A DNA stretch of 29,419 bases from Penium margaritaceum. Its lineage: Eukaryota; Streptophyta; Zygnematophyceae; Desmidiales; Peniaceae. Position 1 is the stretch's first letter. Every line of letters begins with the position of its first letter. A model generated the notes under the pieces. That model made no database searches. It saw only the letters and a program-made list of their open reading frames with translations, and was not told where the DNA came from. The stretch spans positions 34,579-63,997 of the forward strand of contig SZWC01007358.1 in NCBI GenBank assembly GCA_023375785.1. Reading direction: 5' to 3'. Both the position numbers and the translations under genes were made by a program. Shown one piece after another: positions 10,099 to 18,463 of the stretch.

Positions 10099-10240
10099 CA
10101 CCATTGTGTATCAACACCTGACTATGGATCATTTTGGCATTGTTGACAATACTGAATATGTACACGATATCTTCATGATGAAGAGTGCACATCACACCAC
10201 CATGGCGGTGCAAACCCAACACAACAGACATCACAGGTAA
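9908..10240 (+). other. Last exon-like copy, reading on into unique DNA
   Basis: This copy starts after TTTCTAG and follows the unit to 10098, then becomes unique DNA. Frame 1 of the unit crosses the junction without a shift and stays open to a TAA at 10238. The new part starts TIVYQHLTMDHFGIVDNTEYV and ends in CACAG|GTAAGCAAGG, a good donor-like site at 10237. The TGA at codon 53 is still present upstream. A short stand-alone frame from the ATG at 10124 has 38 codons. The words DNTEYVHDIF are faintly like the start of the cyclin box of B-type cyclins, but the match is too short to trust. If the array is a multiplied exon, this may be the 3' part of the original exon. Confidence 0.3.
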
Positions 10241-11331
10241 GCAAGGTAAGGAGGTAAGTGTAATGTACCATCAGTCTTTTCCTGTTGGGATGATGCAAGG
10301 AGACATCATTTCCCAACAACCCATCAGAGGTTGACTTGGAGCTATACTGATCCATCTTGTGCGCACTAGATGTGTGCCATAGTTCCATAACACAGGTGCA
10401 CACGTAAACGAATACACGACCCAACAGCATATAGACAGATAACAAGGTAGTGAGGTAGAAATGAAGATAGGTAGATAGGTAACACGGTAGTTAAAGTTTT
10501 TGGTGGCGTGGGGGAGATGCTGCCGGAGTTTTCTCGAAGTAGCATGCATTACATGCACAACATAGCAAATTACTAGGGTGACAAGGTATAGAGGTAGGCA
10601 GGTAGAAAGGTAGTTAAAGTGGTCCAGGTGTAGGGAAAATGCTGTCGAATTTTGTTTGGCATAGCTTGCGTTAGAGTTACACAAATGACAACGTAGACAG
10701 GTACGAAGATAGACAGGTAGACATGTAGAGAAGTACATAAAGTCTCCCAAGTATAGGACAAACGGCGGCCAGATTTCTTTTAGGTGGCATTCATGAAAGG
10801 TACAAAGGGATAGAGGTATATAGGTAGGCAGGTAGAAAGGTAGTTAAAGTGATCCAGGTGTAGGGAAAATGCTGTCGGAAATAGTTTGACGTTACTTGCC
10901 TTAGAGTTACACAAATGACAATGTAGACAGGTACGAAGGTAGACAGGTAGACAGGTAGACAAGTACACAAAGTGTCCCAGGTATAGGACAAACGGTAGCC
11001 ACATTTTTGTTTGGGTAGCATTCGTTAATGGTACAAAGGGATAAAGGTGTAGATGTAGGTAGGTAGAAAGGTAGATAAAGTGATCCAGGTGTAAGGAAAA
11101 TGCTGTCAAAATTTGTTTGGCATAGCATGCGTTAGAATTACACAAATGACAACGTAGACATGTACGAAGGTAGACAGGTACACAGGTAGACAGGTAGATA
11201 CTTGCTTCCAAAATGTCCATAACATTGCCCCACAAAAGTTGCCGGAAATATGTTTGCTTCCACCAAAACTCTCCACATGAGTAGCATTTTATTCCTCCAA
11301 TGGTAGAAAGACGTCCAACAAACACGTTCAT
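10241..11331. repeat. Compound minisatellite, ~115-bp half units in ~230-bp pairs, with AGGTAG linkers
   Basis: The phrase GATCCAGGTGTAGGGAAAATG occurs at 10621 (as GGTCC...), 10851 and 11082, spaced 230-231 bp. Between these lies a related half unit (CCCAGGTATAGGACAAACGG at about 10976). Half units are joined by runs of AGGTAGACAGGTAG. The edges, 10241-10490 and 11200-11331, are more diverged members. A 183-residue minus-strand frame at 10780-11331 (YLSTCLPVYL-type repeats) results from the linkers and is not convincing as a gene. Confidence 0.88.
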
Positions 11332-11496
11332 GCCTTCAATACTATTGTCATTGAAGTATACCTTACGACATTACATTTCTGACCCAAGAACATCCTTCAA
11401 TCCTATGCCTTTTCTTTATCCGCTGTCTGAGCTTAAGTGACCCAACCATACATTAAAACAATAGGCAAATAATGGAAGCAACGAGGACCATAAAAA
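11332..11496. other. Unique spacer, nothing recognised
   Basis: AT-rich sequence without a plausible frame, repeat or structured motif that I can see. Confidence 0.5.
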
Positions 11497-12160
11497 CGAA
11501 TTATATTCCATGAACCGGAAAAGAGGAAGAAAACCGATTCGGGTCATTACACAATGATTGTAACACACAATATGTTTATGATGTACACATGGGCGTTAAT
11601 TATACGTTGAAATACACAAAAAACATTATTACATTGTGATCCAGCATTCCGGTTTTTTCCCCCATCACTTCACACCCTTCGTTCATCATGTACATGACCA
11701 CTTTCCGTTTTTGACCCGGGAACACCACACAAGGGTGTTCTGTCCGTCCTCAGAAGTCCGACCGCCATTGACAAAAAAATTTGTCTGGACGGACAAATCA
11801 TGAAACGTGAGGTTTTGCAAGAAAAGCGAACTACTTTCTTTGTACCCGAAAAGAGGAAGAAAAGCATTTGAAGTCATTCCACATTAATTGTACCATACAT
11901 TACTTTATCATATCCACAATGGCGTTAACATACATCTAAATTCACCACATACATTATTCCACTACAATCCAACATTCTCGTTTTTTTCCCATCTATTTAC
12001 ACCCTTTCTTCAACATGTACATGACCACTTTCCGTTTTTTACCCGGGAACACCACAGAAGAGTGTTCCGTCCGCCCTCATAAGTCCGACCGGCCGTGGCC
12101 GAAGAAATCTGTGCGGACGGACCAATCATGAAATCGGATTTTTTGCAGGAAAAGTGATTG
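11497..12160. repeat. Two diverged 330-bp direct repeats
   Basis: Copy 1 (11497-11826) and copy 2 (11827 to about 12160) match along their length: AAAAGAGGAAGAAAA at 11519 and 11849, CATGTACATGACCACTTTCCG near 11688 and 12014, and CGGGAACACCACA near 11717 and 12042. Copy 1 holds the dyad TGTCCGTCC...GGACGGACA and copy 2 CCGTCCGC...GCGGACGG, so a possible stem is kept although the bases have moved. Short minus-strand frames (for example KNGKWSCT) occur in both copies but no protein is recognised. They could be remnants of a terminal repeat or a non-coding element. Confidence 0.85.
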
Positions 12161-12253
12161 CAATGATTCATGCAAGTGCACGAGTTCAAGGTAAAAACCC
12201 TCAATTTGGGTCCCAAAACTAGGATTAAGGTTTAAAACAGAAACGGGCCTCCT

Positions 12254-12276
12254 GAGACTCAAAACATTTGAGTCTC
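12254..12276. other. Perfect 10-bp hairpin with a 3-nt loop
   Basis: GAGACTCAAA at 12254-12263 is the exact inverse of TTTGAGTCTC at 12267-12276, with ACA between. It lies about 100 bp before the first recognisable reverse transcriptase residues. No poly-T run follows, so it is not a simple terminator. Confidence 0.8.
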
Positions 12277-12374
12277 CTTGCACTCGGTCGTTGATGACGG
12301 TTGCCCCTCACTCCAACAAAGGGGGTAAGTCCCTGACGCGGACTGAGAACCCCATTATGTGAACTCCAACGATG

Positions 12375-13075
12375 ACTTCAGAGCAGGAGCTGGAGGTTCC
12401 TGTCCGTTAAAGGCGGCGAAGGGGACCTATTTGATAAGGAATCACAAGTTGACTGAACTCAAGAAGCAGCTGGACGAGATGCTTGATCATGGGCTAAAAA
12501 AACCCTCCATGTCATCCTATACAGCGGTTATACTTGTTTGTGAGGAACAAAACCAGAGAGATGCACATACTCGTGGACTACCAAGCATTGAATGGTACTA
12601 CCATTAAGTATTGCTACCTCCTCCCGCAAGCAGTGGACCTTTTTATCAACTCCGAGGTGTCCGATTTTTCTTGCAAGAATAACTTCCGCAATGGCTATCA
12701 TCGAATCCACGTATTTGATAAGAACATCAAGTAGATTGCAATCCACAAAATATTCAAGCACTTTGAGTACACGGTCATGCCGTTTGGACTCACAGATACG
12801 CCCACGACATTTATGGTGGCGGTGAACAACATTTTTGTCCATGCTCCGACAGATTTGTCGTCATATATCTCAACGACATCCTGTTGTACAACCGCACGCT
12901 GGAGCAGCATAATGGACATCTCCAAAATATTCTCAAGGTTTCTCAAATAGACAAAAGTTTTGGAGAACTCTTGAAATGCGACTTCAGTCGCCATTCGATC
13001 AGGTTTTTGGGCCACAACATTGGCAGCAGATGGATAACCATGGACCCGAAAAAGGTGGAAGGAGTCGCTAATTAG
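12375..13075 (+). pseudogene. pol: Reverse transcriptase domain of Ty3/gypsy pol, broken
   Basis: Reverse transcriptase copies the element RNA into DNA in the cytoplasmic particle. Blocks seen in order are LTELKKQLDEMLDHG (finger start), ILVDYQALNGTTIK, NFRNGYHRIHV (normally DLRSGYHQI), HFEYTVMPFGLTDTPTTF, and YLNDILLYN, where the catalytic YxDD reads YLND, so the first catalytic Asp of the pair is Asn. The later FLGHNI and KVEGV blocks are also present. The frame shifts near 12545 and 12840 and has TAGs at 12732 and 13073. The lost Asp and the stops mean no activity. Confidence 0.92.
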
Positions 13076-13149
13076 CGGACACCCACAAATGATCAGGATG
13101 TACATGTTTTGTTGGCTTCTGAAATACTACTGTTGATTCATAAAGTGTT

Positions 13150-13480
13150 ACATGCAAGTGTCTGCGCCTCTCTCTTATCTCACATGGAAGACCACTGAGT
13201 GGATTTGGGGGGACTGGGAACAAGAAGCGTTCAGCTCTCTGAGCAAATTTCTGACATTGGATCCAGCCTTACATTTGGCAGACTCAACGATGGACAATAT
13301 CATGGCCACCAATGCATCTGGTCAAGCCATCAGAGCCATTCTCCTCTAAGACAATGGCAGTGGAGAACAACCGGTCGCGTAGATGTTGCAAAACGCACGG
13401 GGTCGGAACTGAACTACGCGGTGCACGAGAAGGAGATACTCGTAATCTGCATTACTAACACTTAAAACGTTATGGCAAAA
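13150..13480 (+). pseudogene. pol: RNase H domain, first part, of the plus-strand element
   Basis: The tether and RNase H region reads SAPLSYLTWKTTEWIWGDW, then EQEAFSSLSKFLT, then MATNASGQAIRAILL (normally TDASDxAIGAVL), where the catalytic Asp of TDAS is Asn. ELNYAVHEKEILVICI follows, the usual YPVHEKELLAIV block. Stops occur after ILL (13348) and in the following stretch. RNase H removes the RNA strand of the hybrid; here it is inactive. The domain is cut near 13490. Confidence 0.88.
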
Positions 13481-13489
13481 CAATTTTAG

Positions 13490-13915
13490 TTTCTACATAA
13501 ATGAACTTGCATCCATGGTCAATACAAACAAACACAAAACACCCGGGCTATAATCCACACAAACACAAAATTCTTTTCCAGTGAGTTGTGCTCGACCCCT
13601 GAGCGATCCTTCCGTTTGAAAAATCAAACTTCGAGCTTTGAAGTTCAACGATCGATGCCTGTAGCAGACTCGTTGGCGGGCATTCCGAACCTGTTGGTTC
13701 GACGACAACTTTGCCAACGTGCGCTAGTCGATGACTTGGGGACTGGAATTGTCCATAGCAAGTGTCAACCACAGGACGCATGGAAAATAGAAAAGCAACC
13801 AGGGCCGATGTTTGTTTCCACACAAACACAAAACCAGGCAGCATGATTACACACAAACACAAAACATTGCACTAAAAGTTGTGTTTTTAACCTGCTAAGT
13901 GCTAGTACGGTATTT
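13490..13915. mobile_element. Unknown ~420-bp segment interrupting RNase H
   Basis: RNase H blocks lie on both sides, but this stretch does not fit the domain. It carries direct repeats of CACACAAACACAAAA near both ends (about 13530, 13558, 13819 and 13851). The host words on the two sides resemble each other (TTAAAACGTTATGGCAAAACAAT near 13463 and TTTAAGACATGGCAATGCTAC near 13911), as if a short host stretch was duplicated. No transposase is coded. It may be a small non-autonomous insertion or a replaced segment. Confidence 0.5.
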
Positions 13916-13917
13916 AA

Positions 13918-14140
13918 GACATGGCAATGCTACTTGGATTGCAAGCGAATGCATCATCCGCACTGTCTATGATGCCCTAAAATACCTCAGAAATCTCCCA
14001 GATCTAGGCCATCAACAAACTCGGTGGATGCAGTTCCTCGAGTCCAAATTTGACTAGAACATCACGTACCGGCCTGGAAAAACCAATTTGACAGATTCTC
14101 TAAGTTTACGACCAGATTCGATGGTTGTGGTCGGCACGTT
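13918..14140 (+). pseudogene. pol: RNase H end and linker of the plus-strand element
   Basis: After the interruption the protein trace resumes as NLPDLGHQQTRWMQFLESKF, then NITYRPGKTNLTDSLSLRPDS, the usual RNase H end (YxPGKxNxxADALSRRPD). The first residues of this part (LDCKRMHHPHCL) are degraded and a TAG sits at 14056. The open frame from 14088 leads straight into the integrase. Confidence 0.9.
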
Positions 14141-15130
14141 GCTTGTCGAACGAGACCCGTACCCCATGAGGCTGTTTGCAAAGGGTTACAAGGAATTTGG
14201 CATGCACGAGAAAACCGGGTTTTGGTTTGATGATCCCTACCAGCAAAGGCAAATCATTTGCCAAGTCGTCTTACCTCCAAATGAGGAACTACGACGGATG
14301 TTATTGGAGGAATGCCATGACACCGGTCCAAGTGGACACTTCGGTGAAGACAAGATGCTCAAGAAGCTGACAAAGTGCTACTGGTGGGACAGTATGAGTC
14401 TTGCCAATCGTACGACACCTGTCAGAGACAAAAATCCAGTCGCACGCGATGACCCGGTCTACTTCAACCCCTACCCATTCCGACAAAACTGTTTGCCGCC
14501 ATGAGCATGGACTTTTTGACATGTCTGTCCACCACTCTTAAGGGGTACGACGCCATCCTTGTCGTGGTGGACAGATTTTCTGAAATGTCACACTTCATTT
14601 CGACGACCACCACCGTTACCAGAGAAAAACATTGGGGCTATTTCTAAAACAGATCGTATGAATTCACAGAGTGCCATGTATCGTCATCATCGATAGAGGT
14701 GGCCATTTCACTAGCTATATTTGGCACGAACAGTTGGCGTTTTACGACAGTCGGATCCAGCTATGAAGGGAGTTCCATCCTCAAACCAACGAGTGGACAA
14801 ACCAGACGTACAAACAACCCCTCCACACTTCATGTGAGCCAAACTCCCATACAACCCCGCCACTTCCACCGCAAGCGGTGAATTAGCATCCAAAGTGGTG
14901 TGAGGCAAACTTCCCGCCACACTGACTGGATTACAACACCAAAGTAGCATCCCCACGATCGGCACCCACTGCTGGGACTTTGCAAGCATCGACAAGGAAA
15001 CATGACAGAACCTCACGAATACACAAACGGCTATGAAGTAGGTAGCCGACCGATATCGTAGCAATGATGTGTTCAACCTTGATGATCAGGTCCTCCCTAG
15101 CTCTGCAGATATCAAACTCTAAGGAGGGAA
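14141..15130 (+). pseudogene. pol: Integrase of the plus-strand element, broken
   Basis: Integrase inserts the DNA copy into the chromosome. The N-terminal zinc-binding part reads ECHDTGPSGHFGEDK, LTKCYWWDSM and, after a frameshift near 14395, SCQSYDTCQRQK, giving the His-His-Cys-Cys pattern. The core has SMDFLTCLSTTLKGYDAI with VVVDRFSEMSHF (first Asp), DRGGHFTSYIWHEQLAFYDS (second Asp) and FHPQTNEWTNQT; the position normally holding the catalytic Glu is hard to place. The C-terminal part has TNTQTAMK-VADRYRSNDVF and DDQVLPSS, the usual AxxAMKxYADRxRR...GDxVLLST. Stops and shifts are frequent. Confidence 0.9.
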
Positions 15131-15478
15131 CTTTGTCGAGCTCAAACCCTCATGGTCGAGACCGCTAGAGATCAAGCAAATGTAAACCCCGGTCTTGAAT
15201 CGCCTTTGCCTCCTTGAAAACATGGCAATCCACCTTGTCTACCACATCGGCAAAGTTGAGTATTGCTAGGATCCCAGGATAGATTTCCTCGGTAGAGACG
15301 TCATATCTCTTCCTGTTGTACAGGTGGATAGGGATACAAAATGCATGATTGAAAACATCCTTGGACATCAGGGCCATGGAGAAACAACTGAGTGTTGGGT
15401 CAAGGGGCATGGTGACGTCACTGCACACATAATCTGGGAGCCTTGAGACAACCTCCAGGACGTCAATCATCTAATCAA
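15131..15478 (+). pseudogene. pol: Integrase C-terminus and chromodomain of the plus-strand element
   Basis: LENMAIHLVYHIGKVEY corresponds to the usual HPVFHVSxLKxY block that precedes the chromodomain. Then come DFLGRDV, VVQVDRD, NILGHQGHGETTECWVKGH, IIWEP and DNLQDVNHLI. These follow the chromodomain pattern (ILxHRxxxxxxxYLVKWKGY...TWEPxxNL), although KWKG has decayed to VKGH. Stops are at 15196 (TAA), 15289 (TAG) and within the last block. In chromoviruses this domain guides insertion to heterochromatin. Confidence 0.87.
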
Positions 15479-15534
15479 CGGTTAATTTCACCTTTACCGG
15501 CCTACGTTTGCTAGTGCATTGAAACATCGCGGCT

Positions 15535-15547
15535 AGAAGGGGGGAAG
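15535..15547 (+). other. Polypurine tract of the plus-strand element
   Basis: AGAAGGGGGGAAG lies directly before TGTTACGTCCC, the start of the 3' LTR. In LTR retrotransposons this RNase H-resistant purine run primes plus-strand DNA synthesis. Confidence 0.85.
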
Positions 15548-15970
15548 TGTTACGTCCCTCGCATATGCGAGTCCCCTGAAATTCACGAGTGAGAATTTAT
15601 GTCCAGTCATGGCCCACCACACAACAACTTGATCGTTTTTACGCCATCGAGCCGAGGGAATTTTGGCCAGCTGCCCCGACCTCCAGTATTCCGTTCTAGA
15701 AGTTTCTGACAACTTTGACCATTCTCCAAAATGGTAAAGAGAAGCATCACGAGCTCTATTGGTGTTCTGATTACGTTTGGTTGACTTCTTGATGGTGCTA
15801 GACTCTGTTAAAGAAGCGCCTCAATATTCTCAAAGCCCCCCAACTTCTCGGCGGAGCTTCCCAAATAAGCCACTCACAACGCGACCTCGAACGCGTCGCT
15901 CGGCTCGAACGTCGAAGAACAGTCATATGACTCATTCATATTCTCAGCATTCTACGTATGTAGACATACG
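15548..15970 (+). repeat. 3' LTR of the plus-strand element
   Basis: The LTR starts with TGTTACG just after the polypurine tract. It aligns over its first ~250 bp with the minus-strand LTR at 16361 downward: GAGTGAGAATTTATGTCC versus AAGTGAGCATGTTTGTCC, CATGGCCCAC versus TATGGCCCAC, and GGTTGACTTCTTGATGG versus GATTGACTTCTCGACGA. The 3' edge is placed near 15965 because both LTRs end in TACGTATGT-NN-ACA there; this edge is uncertain by tens of bases. No 5' partner LTR is visible in the window. Confidence 0.75.
15558..15571. other. Perfect 14-bp palindrome in the LTR
   Basis: CTCGCATATGCGAG reads the same on both strands, 10 bp inside the LTR. The partner LTR has lost it. It could be a protein-binding site of the LTR. 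Confidence 0.8.
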
Positions 15971-15972
15971 TA
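15953..15972. other. Perfect 9-bp inverted repeat at the LTR-LTR junction
   Basis: TACGTATGT at 15953-15961 and ACATACGTA at 15964-15972 are separated by AG. The midpoint of the two LTR starts (15548 and 16361) is 15954.5, so the hairpin lies within about 10 bp of the meeting point and probably consists of the two LTR ends. Confidence 0.8.
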
Positions 15973-16361
15973 TATCCTTGTTATCAAAGAACACTTAATA
16001 CTTCATACACATTATCCATTTGTTCCAAACACTCCAACTGTCTTTTGTCCCGTACCTCGTCCTTCTGAACCACCTACGCTCCCCTAGCGGAACATTAAAA
16101 AGGTACAACGTCGTCGAGAAGTCAATCGGACAATATCAAAACATTGATGTGTTTTGTGACAGTTCTTTTGACCTGTTCACAAAGCAACCACAGATTCAGA
16201 ACCTTCGGGAATGAAACACCAAAGGTCGGGACAGGTGCTCAAAATAGCCTTCGGCCGATCGGTGTAAAAATCTCAATGTCATCGCGGAGTGGGCCATAAG
16301 TGTAGGGACAAACATGCTCACTTGTAAAGTTTAATGACTCTTGTATTCTAGGCACGTGACA
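15955..16361 (-). repeat. 3' LTR of the minus-strand element
   Basis: On the minus strand it starts TGTCACGTGCC at 16361, next to its polypurine tract, and aligns with the plus-strand LTR as described there. The far end lies in the inverted repeat near 15960. No short target duplication can be assigned because the two LTRs abut. Confidence 0.75.
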
Positions 16362-16375
16362 CTCTCCCCCCGTTA
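16362..16375 (-). other. Polypurine tract of the minus-strand element
   Basis: The minus strand reads TAACGGGGGGAGAG directly before the LTR start TGTCACG, matching the arrangement in the plus-strand element. Confidence 0.82.
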
Positions 16376-16813
16376 CTCGCGACATCCTAGCATGTAACCA
16401 GACATGGGCAGGTGGCGGCAGTAGTAGCCATGGACCAGGTGGTCGACGTTTGAGATGTTGTTGTACGGCTTCCAGATATTGTGCGCATCGTTGCAGCCTT
16501 TCCACTTGACTAGATATTGGACCATTTTTCCACGAGCTTGATGTCTAAGGATGTCTTCAATCACGCGCTCCATGTCCCCATCCACATGAACAGGAGGTAG
16601 AGGTACGGTGTCCCTGCCAACAAAGATCTGGCAGGGTTCACAGTAGTGCTTGAGCTTGCTAGTTTGGAAAAGAGGGTAGATTGCCATGTTGTCGAGCAGG
16701 GGAAACCAAACGTAGACAAGGGTTTGCATTGTCTTGATCTCAATCAGTCCCAAGTAACCGGGTTTGAGCTTTGCAGATGGAGTTTGATGTTCCCCGAGCG
16801 AAGCACGACCCAA
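16373..16813 (-). pseudogene. pol: Integrase C-terminus and chromodomain of the minus-strand element
   Basis: This 146-codon open frame is the best-kept piece of either element. It has LGLIEIKTMQTLVYV, LLDNMAIYPLFQTSKLKHY (the HPVFHVSxLKxY block) and FVGRDTVPLPPVHVDGD. The chromodomain has VIEDILRHQARGK, QYLVKWKGCNDAHNIWKP and YNNISNVDHLV. The aromatic residues of the chromodomain cage (Y and W of YLVKW, W of IWKP) are present; the usual Glu of TWEP is Lys. The upstream integrase is broken, so this is a remnant. Confidence 0.92.
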
Positions 16814-17840
16814 TAGCTAGCGCTGAACATGTTTATCACACGAAATTGGTTTACTTCTTGCTTCATGGTTGCTTGCGTCGTCCCGGGGGTCTGTGGAATT
16901 TCCTCCTAAATGGAGGAGACCTCACGCATGTGGATGTCAATTGCATGAATATTTATTTGGAATTAGAATCCTGCCAGTGTAGCGGCAGTTTAATCGTTGA
17001 CCACTTCAAACAAACATTATCATGCTGTAATGGAAACTGCAGAGTTACATGAGAGTTTGGCAGTCGACAGTTTAGCTACTCAACCAGTGCCACGTGGTTC
17101 ACATGAAGTAAGAAAAAAATGTTGGAGCATCTGATTGGTTTGCACAGTTTCCTCATCGGTTTGAGGATGGCACACTGTTGATAGTTGGATCCGGCTGTCA
17201 TGACGTGTTGTTAACTCGTTCCAGAAATGGCTCACAAAACAACCATCTCAATTGTTGATGATGGTGTGTGGCACTATGTGTAGCTACACAGTCTGCTTTC
17301 AACGTAGATACATATCTCCTTTTTCGGTGACAATGGTCGTTTTTGGAATGAAGTGCGCCATCTTTTATAGCATGTCCACCATAGTGAGGATGGCATCAAA
17401 GCCCTCGAGAGTGGTGGCTAGCCCCGTCATGAAAGTCCATGCTAAAGACGACCCACCGGTTTGGTGGAATTGGAAGAGTTTGGACTGGTCTTGGTGGAAT
17501 CATGCGATGCATTTTTTGTCGTTGATAGGTGTCACACAATTTTTAGAAGCTTGCCATGTTAGCCTCCATCTTCTCCCACCAGTAATACTTTACAAACTTA
17601 TTGGGCGCCTTGTCCTCGCCGAAGTGTCCACATCTACCGGTGTTGTGGTATTCGCCAATTTTGTTCGTTTGGCGGTACCACGACTAGGCTAGTGAAACTT
17701 TGTCACAAGGAGGGTTCGTTGAACCAGACTTGGATTTGTCATACCATCCGAACTCCTGGTAGCCCTTCGCAAGCAGTCTCGCGAGGCGTACCTTATGCAT
17801 GGTTTGACGAGTAACTTGCTGATTTGAAACATTAGATGAG
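16814..17840 (-). pseudogene. pol: Integrase of the minus-strand element, broken
   Basis: Read on the minus strand, LAKGYQEFGWYDK matches KGYKEFGMHEK of the plus element. GRCGHFGEDK, KYYWWEKM and CDTYQRQK give the zinc-binding part. SMDF, LATTLEGFDAILTMVD and KMAHFIPKTTIVTEK are the first core block, and HFWNELTTRHDSRIQLSTV with HPQTDEETVQTNQ is the last. ATMKQEVNQFRV is the C-terminal helix. Many stops and frame changes separate the blocks. Confidence 0.85.
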
Positions 17841-17975
17841 GTCACCAACTGAAAGCATCAGCTTGACATAGTTGTCCAGGTCAATACTCATCGAAGCTGG
17901 GCTCAAGGAACTCCTTCCATTTAGTTTTTCAATGGCTCAGATTTGGCCGTGTCTTTAGATGTTTCAATGTGTTGT
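17841..17975 (-). pseudogene. pol: RNase H end of the minus-strand element
   Basis: The minus strand reads TLKHLKTRPNLSH, a stop, KTKWKEFLEPSFDEY, a stop, then PGQLCQADAFS. This matches SLKYLRNLPDLGHQQTRW...PGKTNLTDSLS of the plus-strand element. It is the furthest upstream part of this copy and ends abruptly near 17975. Confidence 0.78.
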
Positions 17976-18463
17976 TGTAACGGGTTGGAAAAAATCCTTG
18001 GCTGACTATGCAAAATCCGTGGATCTTGAGGGTCTCCGACCCTCGAGTTATCCCATCCAACTGTCCACGGGCCAATGACCCCCGCTCAATCCACGTAGGG
18101 CGGACTGCGTGCTATAATTGACGTTGGTGCGGACAACAAATCATCAGCATTTGAAGTAGCAAAACAGCGAGTATCACGTTTTGGCACACCGCATAGAATT
18201 GAGCCCCGGTTTGAAGAGTGCGCGTTCTCAACCTGTGTATAGTAGCAATCTATCATGTGGCATGTCACAAGAGCACACATGGGTGGGGGGGACAGCCATC
18301 CATTGAAAGGCACCGTTCCATTTGTTTTATACGAGCACCCTTGTCTATTTGCTGGCTAGACTGAAAGACGTCTTCTTCTTTTTTTCCGCTGCCCTCGCTG
18401 TTCCATTAATCAGACAGCTAATTGTAGTATGCTCACTAGGTTGATTGAATCTTGTCATCTGTG
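17976..18463. other. No gene; contains a 7-bp hairpin at 18028-18044
   Basis: GAGGGTC at 18028-18034 and GACCCTC at 18038-18044 form a perfect stem with loop TCC. A G run lies near 18285. Frames here are short and unremarkable. The left edge is the break point of the minus-strand element. Confidence 0.5.

Larger units (their letters stand above)
12375..15970 (+). mobile_element. Decayed Ty3/gypsy chromovirus, plus strand, 5' truncated
   Basis: Domains appear in the order RT, RNase H, integrase, chromodomain, polypurine tract, 3' LTR, which is the Ty3/gypsy (chromovirus) order. Gag, protease, primer binding site and 5' LTR are not recognisable; the trace starts at the RT N-terminus. The reading frame is broken by several stops (12732 TAG, 13073 TAG, 13348 TAA, 14056 TAG) and by frameshifts (near 12545, 12840 and 14395), and a ~420-bp segment interrupts RNase H. 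The copy is dead. Confidence 0.92.
15955..17980 (-). mobile_element. Second decayed Ty3/gypsy chromovirus, minus strand, 5' truncated
   Basis: Read on the minus strand from 17975 downward are the RNase H end, integrase, chromodomain, polypurine tract and LTR. It belongs to the same family as the plus-strand copy but is clearly diverged from it, so it is a separate insertion. The trace stops inside RNase H near 17975, where unrelated DNA begins; RT, gag and the 5' LTR are absent. Confidence 0.9.

Noticed and set aside
10780-11331. 183-codon minus-strand frame with YLSTCLPVYL repeats
   Set aside because: It is generated by the AGGTAG/CTACCT minisatellite; all reading of repeats here gives the same pattern.
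13685-13700. GGTTCGAC as a tRNA B box
   Set aside because: The consensus is incomplete and no cloverleaf can be folded around it.
12375-15970. An intact, active retrotransposon
   Set aside because: There are multiple stops and shifts, altered catalytic residues in RT and RNase H, and no gag, primer binding site or 5' LTR.
16771-17692. Plus-strand frames of 93 and 146 codons
   Set aside because: They are antisense shadows of the minus-strand integrase, whose motifs are clear.
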